DNA of 64,000 nt from a virus: the IMG/VR virus record IMGVR_UViG_3300008012_000024, positions 1 through 64,000 of that record; one strand, given 5' to 3'. This document shows, in pieces, positions 50,041-56,963 of the stretch (position 1 is its first letter; each line of letters opens with the position of its first letter). Below the pieces are notes generated by a model. The model worked only from the letters and a program-made list of their open reading frames with translations, searched no databases and was not told the DNA's origin. The position numbers and the translations under genes were made by a program.

Positions 50041-51279
50041 TCAAAACTCTAAAACCCATTCTGGAAGAGATCCACCACCAGTTTCATATCCCCACTTATC
50101 AATAGCAGCACGGAATTCCTCTCCAGGATTCTTATCAATCGCTTGTCGCATTGCTAAAGCACCAGAGAGAGTGCCACCAGGGTGTCCATGAACTGCACCA
50201 CCACAGTTTGCTAGGAAATCAGTTCCAAACTTCTCAGCAGTAGTGTTGACGATACCTGGATGCATACCACAACTGAGTGCTGGTAGGACATTTCTATGAT
50301 GCAAAGTATCCATCACGGTATGCAGTTCTGCTTCATCATCACTCAAATATCCACCCCACATACCAGCATGGATAGTATCAACACCACAGAGACCTGCAAG
50401 GTCACAAAGAACACTCCAATCGATACCAAAGTTATGACGCTTATCAGTCAGAATCTTATCTCCACTCTTCTGATAATGAACAAACATTGGAAGATCCATC
50501 TTCCTCACGGAATTGTAAACACCAAGTCCACTCCAGAAATTAATGTGAATACCATTACCACCATTATTTGCAACAAACTTTGCACGATCAAGGATAGTAT
50601 GGTGATCACCATTAATGCAGAAACAGTAAATTACTCCCCTACCACATTCATTAACAAGATTTGAAATAAGTTCTACACGATCTTCAAGACGGCAAAAAGA
50701 TGGATTGGAAAGAATCTCATCTTCTTTAATAAAATCTACTCCACCATCGAGAAGTTCTTTAACCATCTCCGAAAGAGTTTGTGGAGAGATTCCAGTTTTT
50801 GGTTTAACAATAGCACCAGAAAGTGGTTTATCGTAACGATTAACAAACCTACGGATACCATCAATACCATACTTAGGTCCCAAAAACTGTGCTTCAACAT
50901 CAGCAGGAAAATCAAGTTTTCTGAGTCTACATGTTTTGAAGACATCAATATCAAGTTGTCCACCCATTAACTGACACATCAGATGAGAAATACCATCACC
51001 TTCCCAATCAGTATTCACTTTAGGGAAACCAATCTTTACTTCACCAGAAGTCATGTTAGTTAATTTTTCTTCATCGTCGTAAATGACGCATGATGCAAGT
51101 TCAAAAAGATCATCACTTTCCCAACGATTACGAACTTTTGGATTACCCACACTTTGTCCAATTGCAAGTGCCCAAGCAGCATCTCGCAAGTTGCCTATAT
51201 TTTCATATGTTTCGATGTAAAATGTAGCAACAACACAACGATTTTTTTCTTGTTCTGTTAATTCTCTAAAAAATTTCAT
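50041..51279 (-). CDS. RuBisCO-like protein (form IV-type)
   Basis: 412 residues with the RuBisCO large-subunit barrel. AIVKPKTG (Lys159, Lys161) equals catalytic Lys175/177. GGVDFIKEDE (Lys185, Asp187, Glu188) equals the carbamylated Lys201 and Mg ligands 203/204. FVHYQ (His268) equals His294, but Arg295 is Tyr269. TIHAGMWGGYL keeps His304 (His327) but loop-6 Lys334 is Tyr311. LSCG keeps Ser337 (Ser379), and CGG (360-361) equals Gly403/404. Asn123 and Thr65/Trp66 are not matched. Losing Lys334 and Arg295 rules out normal carboxylation, while the enolising core remains, as in form IV RLPs. It is richer in G+C (hand counts ~35-53% per line) than most flanking genes. It overlaps the methyltransferase stop by 4 bp and sits 1 bp before a GDPD-like gene. 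Confidence 0.88.
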   Translation of the reverse strand: MKFFRELTEQEKNRCVVATFYIETYENIGNLRDAAWALAIGQSVGNPKVRNRWESDDLFELASCVIYDDEEKLTNMTSGEVKIGFPKVNTDWEGDGISHLMCQLMGGQLDIDVFKTCRLRKLDFPADVEAQFLGPKYGIDGIRRFVNRYDKPLSGAIVKPKTGISPQTLSEMVKELLDGGVDFIKEDEILSNPSFCRLEDRVELISNLVNECGRGVIYCFCINGDHHTILDRAKFVANNGGNGIHINFWSGLGVYNSVRKMDLPMFVHYQKSGDKILTDKRHNFGIDWSVLCDLAGLCGVDTIHAGMWGGYLSDDEAELHTVMDTLHHRNVLPALSCGMHPGIVNTTAEKFGTDFLANCGGAVHGHPGGTLSGALAMRQAIDKNPGEEFRAAIDKWGYETGGGSLPEWVLEF

Positions 51280-51950
51280 ACTTTAACCTCATTTTTTATA
51301 AAAACCAATATCTCATCACCAGCAAATCCATATGTTTTATTAGAACCATATGTCTTTACTTGAGTAATATTACAATAATACTTATCATTATTATATTGTT
51401 CAAGAAAATTTGCATATGATTGGATTGCGTAGTCAACGTCTTCAACTATAAGAATTCCTCCAGGATTTAAATACTTATGAACATTTGAAATTACTTTTAC
51501 CTGATCCCAAAACTCATGGCTGGCATCGTCTATAATAATATCAAATTTAGTACCTGTTTTTTCAAATGCTTCAAGAATTGATTGTTCATCCCTAACATTT
51601 ATATAATCATAATGAACGTTATGAAGATTATCATTTTTAGCAAGTTGGACAAAATCATATTGATAGCGAGTTTCTGTACAGTGTTCCAATTTACAATCCC
51701 AACCATATAGAGTAGCCTGCGAAAAATACTCTCTCCACATCTTCATAGATGCATTTTTATATATACCAATCTCACCAAACACAATGTCTTTATGTCTAAG
51801 ATTAGAAAATAAAAAATTATAAAAAGGAGTATAGGAATGACGCCCCATTTCATATACTAATGAAGATTTGTCTGTTTTATATTTTTCACCAATATGACAT
51901 AAATCAGTTGGAGATGTGAAACTATTGTAAAGTACTTGATTGAATTTCAT
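51276..51950 (-). CDS. Class I SAM methyltransferase (sugar-O-methyltransferase-like)
   Basis: 224 residues. DLCHIGEKYKTDKSSLVYEMGRHSYTPFYNFLFSNL and KDIVFGEIGIYKNASMKMWREYFSQATLYGWDC give motif I. FDIIIDDASHEFWDQVKVISNVHKYLNPGGILIVEDV carries motif IV (IDDASH) and the post-II strand. The DDxSH...H motif with the YKTDK start recalls macrocin/rhamnosyl O-methyltransferases (MycE/CmcI type), which use a metal to methylate a sugar hydroxyl. Translationally coupled to the RLP (stop/start overlap 4 bp) and to the cupin (4 bp). Substrate unknown. Confidence 0.75.
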   Translation of the reverse strand: MKFNQVLYNSFTSPTDLCHIGEKYKTDKSSLVYEMGRHSYTPFYNFLFSNLRHKDIVFGEIGIYKNASMKMWREYFSQATLYGWDCKLEHCTETRYQYDFVQLAKNDNLHNVHYDYINVRDEQSILEAFEKTGTKFDIIIDDASHEFWDQVKVISNVHKYLNPGGILIVEDVDYAIQSYANFLEQYNNDKYYCNITQVKTYGSNKTYGFAGDEILVFIKNEVKV

Positions 51951-52273
51951 AATTTAACCTCAAATTTGTCTGATGGTATAGATGGTGTTTTTACACATAC
52001 TACTGTGCAGTCTTCCAAAAACACTGGATCTGCAACTTCATATCTATCTAGTACGAATACATCACCACTGTTTATTTCTTTATTTTGAATTATCATTTTT
52101 CCAGAAACTAGAACATTATATTCTATACCCTTTTTATGATAATGTGCAGGCCACTCTTCACCCTTTTTATGATTTAAAACTGCCACTTCAAAATCTTTTG
52201 TTCTAAAAATAGAGGGTTCAAAATCACCAATGATCCACCCTCTAGTGTAATCGGAAAGTTTAGTAATTTTCAT
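51947..52273 (-). CDS. Small cupin
   Basis: 108 residues. The cupin motif 1 HYHKKGIEYNVLVSGKM supplies His44, His46 and Glu51; motif 2 ends NKEINSGDVFVLDRYEVADPVFLED. Single-domain cupins of this size act as sugar isomerases/epimerases or as metal sensors in polysaccharide loci. The missing second His of a full four-ligand site leaves the metal doubtful. Overlaps the nucleotidyltransferase start by 14 bp. Likely a partner in sugar modification. Confidence 0.6.
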   Translation of the reverse strand: MKITKLSDYTRGWIIGDFEPSIFRTKDFEVAVLNHKKGEEWPAHYHKKGIEYNVLVSGKMIIQNKEINSGDVFVLDRYEVADPVFLEDCTVVCVKTPSIPSDKFEVKL

Positions 52274-52982
52274 ATTTCATAAGAAAGGAATCTAAATCTT
52301 CTGGAACCCCAACTGGATTATGTTGCCAATTTGGAATATGATGAATACCAACTTTTAACTCCTTCTTTATCATATGATTGTAAGAAGGTCCAACATAAAA
52401 TTCACCATTAGGTGCTCTATCATCACATTCTATCATACTCTCAGTACTTTGTACAAAGTACTTACCCTTTCTCCAGTAATGAATACCATTTAAAGAAATG
52501 TCACTCAATACCTCCTTTTCTTTTATCAATTTAACAAAACCATTTTTATCAATTTTAGCATAACTATTTTTAGGAGTAGTTGTGCTATAAGTTACAACAA
52601 CACCATCATACTTATAATATCTAGCAGTTGTCAAGAAAAGATCAGAATCCCACCACATAATTTGATCACAATTGGCAATAACAAGTTCATCCTCATTATT
52701 AATATAATCTTTAAATAAAAGACAACTAGATGCAGGACCTTCGGTTGTTTCTTCTACACTGATTATTTTTGCATCGGGAAGAATGTTGTGAAGTAATGTG
52801 CAAACCTGATCATAATAACTATCCTTTCTGATTACAAAATGATATGTACCATTCATACCAAGAGACTCAATAGCTCTTTGTATCATTGGAACACCGTGTA
52901 TATCAATTAAAGGTTTTGGTATTTTGTAAGTATCTCTAGGAAATCTAGTTCCTTCACCCGCCATTGGTATTAAAATGTTCAT
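52260..52982 (-). CDS. Sugar-phosphate nucleotidyltransferase
   Basis: 240 residues. MNILIPMAGEGTRFPRDTYKIPKPLIDIHGVPMIQRAIESLG holds the GxGTRF and PKPL signature of NTP transferases. VIANCDQIMWWDSD is the metal/sugar aspartate region, and ISLNGIHYWRKGKYFV plus NGEFYVGPSYNHMI match the RmlA/GlmU-like tail. It would couple a sugar-1-phosphate to NTP. Length is typical of capsule-cluster members. The neighbouring cupin, methyltransferases and RLP suggest the activated sugar is unusual. Confidence 0.8.
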   Translation of the reverse strand: MNILIPMAGEGTRFPRDTYKIPKPLIDIHGVPMIQRAIESLGMNGTYHFVIRKDSYYDQVCTLLHNILPDAKIISVEETTEGPASSCLLFKDYINNEDELVIANCDQIMWWDSDLFLTTARYYKYDGVVVTYSTTTPKNSYAKIDKNGFVKLIKEKEVLSDISLNGIHYWRKGKYFVQSTESMIECDDRAPNGEFYVGPSYNHMIKKELKVGIHHIPNWQHNPVGVPEDLDSFLMKYENY

Positions 52983-53627
52983 TCACTTTACCTCAATAAA
53001 CTTATTGTATCTCTTTTTTCTAGCAAATCCAATTCCCCAATCTTGAGGACATGCATTTTCAATAACATCCCATCTAGTTTTGTCCAAATTATTAATAAAT
53101 TTATTTGGACCTGGATGACACGTTGTGTCATGTAAACCAACTATTCCATTCGGTGCTAACAATTTAGTATATTCCCAATCAGTCAATACTTGATTAATAC
53201 TATGCCATCCATCAATAAAAATGAAATCAAATTTTTTAATTCCCCAAAACTGGTCAAACATACCAACATTTTCATCAATATATGAACTATTGTTCTGAAT
53301 GGTATGAATGTTATTATCTGGATCCCTTATAAAAGACCTATCTTCAAGATCAAGACCAACGTATATAGTCTCATGTCTTTTATTTGAAGTTAATACATGA
53401 ACAAATGATTCTTCATCATTTCTAGCAATACCAATCTCAAGAATTGCTTTAGCATGATCTTTTACTTTTAAAAATTGTTCTAAAAGATTTGATCTATTAC
53501 ATTCAGTTACTTCTTTACAATTATCAGATCTTACATAATTTTTAAAAAAATCATTTTGCTCATAATCTAAATCATCATATTCAGTAAAAGTTCTGATATC
53601 ACAAACAAGATCTTTTTTCCATTTCAT
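52983..53627 (-). CDS. Class I SAM methyltransferase (Methyltransf_24-like)
   Basis: 214 residues. AILEIGIARNDEESFVHVL (motif I), TIYVGLDLEDRSF (motif II acidic end), FDFIFIDGWHSINQVLTDWEYTKLLAPNGIVGLHDTTCHPGPNKFI (motif IV with IDGWHS and motif V). The IDG.HSY..V..D......L...G....HD pattern matches Methyltransf_24 sugar or small-molecule methyltransferases. N-terminal part poorly conserved. It is the second methyltransferase of the cassette and ends 1 bp before the nucleotidyltransferase. Confidence 0.75.
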   Translation of the reverse strand: MKWKKDLVCDIRTFTEYDDLDYEQNDFFKNYVRSDNCKEVTECNRSNLLEQFLKVKDHAKAILEIGIARNDEESFVHVLTSNKRHETIYVGLDLEDRSFIRDPDNNIHTIQNNSSYIDENVGMFDQFWGIKKFDFIFIDGWHSINQVLTDWEYTKLLAPNGIVGLHDTTCHPGPNKFINNLDKTRWDVIENACPQDWGIGFARKKRYNKFIEVK

Positions 53628-54256
53628 AATACTTCTCCAGGTTTTAGTTTAAAATAGTCAGGAAGATTAGTAAACCATTTATATTCCTCTCCCAATTTTT
53701 GTTCCAACAATTGTTTTATTTCTTCTGTTTCTTTTTCCCAACTTGTTTTTCTTTCCTTAAAATTAAGTTTAGGATGGTTTTTAGGGACTCCCCAATAATT
53801 TCTAATCTCTTCTTGAACTTTAATATCACCCAAAGACTCATACTTGGTGAATAAAAATTCATATTCACTATTGGGATTTTCAACATAACCCGTTAAGTGA
53901 GATTTATATTGAACCGCATCATAAGGATTTAGTAAGTATTCTTTAAGGGTTATTGTATTACCAACCTTAAAATAAGTTGGATCGCCACAACACCATTCTC
54001 TCCAATGAACCCATGTTTCACTAGGAAATCCTCTGCGGAAGGAAGCTAAAATATAGTCATAAGGATTACACATTAAATAATGAATTTTATGTCCATTCTT
54101 ATATTTTATATAATTATTAGAATATTCTATAGGCAATCCTTCTTTTTTAAATCTACTATGAACGCTATAAGTTGATCCATCTAATGTTGGTCCTTTTCCC
54201 AACCATCGTAATAAGTAATGTGTTGCAGTATTTCCTGGAGTTATTAATATGTTCAT
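53624..54256 (-). CDS. Sulfotransferase-like protein
   Basis: 210 residues. The opening MNILITPGNTATHYLLRWLGKG resembles a 5'-phosphosulfate loop (T..S.T..L...L), and LMCNPYDYILASFRRGF resembles the 3'-phosphate-binding R.P.D...S..+R. These motifs belong to the PAPS sulfotransferase fold. The canonical P-loop Lys is not evident and the protein is short. Marine viruses often carry such genes. If right, it would add sulfate to the glycan. It overlaps the following methyltransferase gene by 4 bp. Confidence 0.45.
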   Translation of the reverse strand: MNILITPGNTATHYLLRWLGKGPTLDGSTYSVHSRFKKEGLPIEYSNNYIKYKNGHKIHYLMCNPYDYILASFRRGFPSETWVHWREWCCGDPTYFKVGNTITLKEYLLNPYDAVQYKSHLTGYVENPNSEYEFLFTKYESLGDIKVQEEIRNYWGVPKNHPKLNFKERKTSWEKETEEIKQLLEQKLGEEYKWFTNLPDYFKLKPGEVL

Positions 54257-54260
54257 TTAG

Positions 54261-55133
54261 TTAATAATTTATAATTTTTTTCACAATTTGTTTTGTTGTT
54301 AAATTGTTTTTTAGATGGGAAAAAAGATATTCATTTAAAGAATTATATTCTGGATGAATTTCTCCTTTTCTAGCATATTTATTAACCTCTCTGAATATCT
54401 CTTTAGGATAATCTAACATCACAAATGCAGGACATTCATCAATATCTGGAAAATATGGTACACACTTATTGGCAAGTATTTCAAGATGCCTCATACAATT
54501 CCATTGACTTTTTTTCCAAGTTATTCCATAATAAGATATTGCATAATCCCTATAATATGATTCTTCAGTAGTATAAACATACGTTTCTTTTTTTCCAGGA
54601 ATTATGTCAGCAAATACTTTTTCTTTTTTAGGAGTATGTTTAATTAGTTGTGACTCAGGTATACCAAAACTTATGGGATTTCCTGCTCCTATATTTTCTA
54701 ATTGACTCTTCCATATTATTCCATAAGGAAATATTCCAAAAGCGTGAGAATAATTCCAAGAATTATCTGATCCATCAATAAAATGAACTTTATCTTTAGA
54801 ATAGTATTTTCTAACAATATCAAGATAATCTAAACATCTCCTATTTGGAAATGACTCATGTGTGTATACACATCCGTATATAATAATATCATAAAACTTA
54901 GAACGTATTTTTTCAACTATTATTTCTGGAGATTCTACGTTTGGAACATAATCAAGTTTTCCAAACATAGTAAATCCTTTTCCATATAATTTAGATAGAT
55001 CAGAACTATTTTTAATCATATAAGAAGGATAATGAGTCTCATATACATCAAATCCACTATCAATTAATCCATGATAAACAGTATCTGCCTGATATTCTGG
55101 GTATGCAAAGTTATAGACGTATAAAATTTTCAT
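54261..55133 (-). CDS. Glycosyltransferase-like protein of unknown family
   Basis: 290 residues. An N-terminal Rossmann-like strand (MKILYVYNFAYPEYQADTVYHGLIDSGFDVYETHYPSYM), then YDIIIYGCVYTHESF. The C-terminal block WKKSQWNCMRHLEILANKCVPYFPDIDECPAFVMLDYPKEIFREV resembles the C-lobe of retaining GT-B enzymes or CgeB-like proteins (RH.E..A..C.P.F.D...CP). The donor-binding Glu is probable. It sits between two other cassette genes (4-bp gap and 1-bp overlap). No close family named. Confidence 0.5.
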   Translation of the reverse strand: MKILYVYNFAYPEYQADTVYHGLIDSGFDVYETHYPSYMIKNSSDLSKLYGKGFTMFGKLDYVPNVESPEIIVEKIRSKFYDIIIYGCVYTHESFPNRRCLDYLDIVRKYYSKDKVHFIDGSDNSWNYSHAFGIFPYGIIWKSQLENIGAGNPISFGIPESQLIKHTPKKEKVFADIIPGKKETYVYTTEESYYRDYAISYYGITWKKSQWNCMRHLEILANKCVPYFPDIDECPAFVMLDYPKEIFREVNKYARKGEIHPEYNSLNEYLFSHLKNNLTTKQIVKKIINY

Positions 55134-55909
55134 TAGTAAACGTGAGTTTCTGCGGAATAATGTTCACCATACCAGTATCTCCTAAAATCTTTTTTGTTAT
55201 TGATAATAACATTGAAAGGAAATCTATTAAGTTCTATTTGCATACTGTTCAAATAATCACGAAGAATAGATTCTGGATGATAATCAATGGTACCCATATT
55301 AGTGAGATTATTATATAAATCAGAATATATGTCCATCAATTGTGATGTACCTAATGCAAATTGATCATTAACTCCACCACACCAATCTTCACCTTTTGGA
55401 ATATTAATACAATCTGGTAACTTTTTCAAATCCAATTCTTTACCTTCAAAATCACTATCAAATCTCATCCGTATAACTCTATCAAAAACAATATTGTTTT
55501 CATTCTCATAATCTTTTTTTAATTGATTACTTTTCCAAATAGAGTACAACATACTTATGTAACCAATATCATGCCTTGGTTTAATACATGTATCTGGTAT
55601 AAAGGGATTGGTATCTAAACAATCATATATTTTTTGAAAATGATGTTTTTTACTTTCATAATCTTCAATGAGTAAAGTCTCATACTTGTATTGATTTTGA
55701 TCAATAATACCAAGATCAGTTTCTACAATGTTTTGTTTTTCCTTTAACTCTAAACCCTGTATCGTTGTCGTAAAATCTTCACGATCATATATCTTCCAAG
55801 TATGAATAAAAAGTTTTAGATCTTCATAATTTTTAGTTATATTCTCAATACTACGAACAGCAAATTCTGGATACCTGACAGCACCAGAAATACATATAGC
55901 GATTTTCAT
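55133..55909 (-). CDS. Putative glycosyltransferase-type protein
   Basis: 258 residues. MKIAICISGAVRYPEFAVRSIENITKNYEDLKLFIHTWK opens like small capsule or LPS-associated GT-fold proteins (ICISG..R......S..+I......D.FIHTW). DIGYISMLYSIWKSNQLKKDYENENNIVFDRVIRMRFDSDF supplies a D-x-D-like motif (RFDSD). It ends with KFNV-type strands. Overlaps the downstream gene by 1 bp. A GT-A-like transferase is the best guess. Confidence 0.55.
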   Translation of the reverse strand: MKIAICISGAVRYPEFAVRSIENITKNYEDLKLFIHTWKIYDREDFTTTIQGLELKEKQNIVETDLGIIDQNQYKYETLLIEDYESKKHHFQKIYDCLDTNPFIPDTCIKPRHDIGYISMLYSIWKSNQLKKDYENENNIVFDRVIRMRFDSDFEGKELDLKKLPDCINIPKGEDWCGGVNDQFALGTSQLMDIYSDLYNNLTNMGTIDYHPESILRDYLNSMQIELNRFPFNVIINNKKDFRRYWYGEHYSAETHVY

Positions 55910-56907
55910 TATTCAAAAATGTAATTTTTAACGACTTGCTTGGGAACTCTCAACAAATATGCAGCATTATCCTGGAATCCAAATGTCATCAAGTAATCAT
56001 CACCGTACTCACACATTCCAACTGCAAATTCAATAGAACCACCTAAGAAAGAAAATCTTTTTGATACTTTAGTAATCTTCCAGTCTTTATCCCATACAAC
56101 AAATCTATGCCTGTATGTTCCATCCTTTCTTCCTGCAGGACTTTGATATAGGAATGTCTCATGATTCAAACAGAAACGTCTTTGATCATCCAATTTTAAA
56201 ACTTGCGATCCACCACGCAAATCAATACATCCCAAATCCTGCCATTCTGAGAGAGCAACTCTTTCAGTTTTATTTGTTTCCATATTATACTTAACTACTT
56301 CCGTTCCATTAGTCCACTTAATAAAATGAAACGGCATGTCTAGGACAGGCATCCAGTTTTTTTCACAATAAGAAGTCTTGTCACCCTGATCGTCACCAGG
56401 AACTGGAATTCTATATTGTTTTAATTCTTTAACACCATTTTCAGTAAACTCAATCTCAGACAACTCCATGCGTCCTTGACCATTATAAGTGGTATCTCTT
56501 CTTACACCACAAATATAAAGTTTACCATCCCACCTCATAATCCGAGCATCTTCCAATCCAACAAATTCCCATAATTCTTTATCAGGAAAATCTGAAGTAT
56601 CAATATGATGATAATATTTAATAGACATATCATCTGTCATTTCACACATAATATTTTTAGTGCGAAGACGTAAATCGTTTTCTGGATGAATATAAACTAA
56701 TGGTCCCCAATGATGTTCATACTTATTCAATTCAGAATGATACAATGTATAATTAATATTTCTAAGATTTACAATGATTTTTCCATTATCATTATAAATT
56801 GATGGGTTAGTTAGTGCTGGTCCTTTAAGATCTTCTGAAGGAATAATCAGTGGGTGTATAGATCCACCATTTTCTAAGGCAATCTTTACAAAATTTTCTT
56901 CACTCAT
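55909..56907 (-). CDS. GH130-like five-bladed propeller protein
   Basis: 332 residues with a beta-propeller of alternating strands. Key blocks are PSIYNDNGKIIVNLRNINYTLY, FVGLEDARIMRWDGKLYICGVRRDT, DLRGGSQVLKLDDQRRFCLNHET, GTYRHRFVVWDKDWKITKVSKRFSFLGGSIEFAVGMCEYGDDYLMTFGFQD. E-DAR...W and IEFA.G...D are typical of GH130 mannoside phosphorylase-like proteins. The FVGLEDAR block may hold the acid. It heads the cassette behind a late box and is about 40% G+C, higher than its GT neighbours. It could process mannosides or bind glycans. Confidence 0.65.
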   Translation of the reverse strand: MSEENFVKIALENGGSIHPLIIPSEDLKGPALTNPSIYNDNGKIIVNLRNINYTLYHSELNKYEHHWGPLVYIHPENDLRLRTKNIMCEMTDDMSIKYYHHIDTSDFPDKELWEFVGLEDARIMRWDGKLYICGVRRDTTYNGQGRMELSEIEFTENGVKELKQYRIPVPGDDQGDKTSYCEKNWMPVLDMPFHFIKWTNGTEVVKYNMETNKTERVALSEWQDLGCIDLRGGSQVLKLDDQRRFCLNHETFLYQSPAGRKDGTYRHRFVVWDKDWKITKVSKRFSFLGGSIEFAVGMCEYGDDYLMTFGFQDNAAYLLRVPKQVVKNYIFE

Positions 56908-56927
56908 ATTATTAAATCAACTGTTGA

Positions 56928-56935
56928 TATTTATT
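56928..56935 (-). promoter_or_regulatory. Late-type promoter box (AATAAATA) heading the glycan cassette
   Basis: Minus-strand AATAAATA at 56935-56928, about 20 bp before the ATG at 56907. It fits NATAAATA. The gap between the fibre gene at 56964 and the cassette is only 56 bp, and this is the only promoter-like element I see in it. Confidence 0.55.
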
Positions 56936-56963
56936 TTGGAGTTATAAACTCTATTCTAGCACA

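Noticed and set aside
50041-51279. Functional RuBisCO carrying out carbon fixation
   Set aside because: The loop-6 Lys and the Arg next to the catalytic His are Tyr, and no small subunit or phosphoribulokinase is near.
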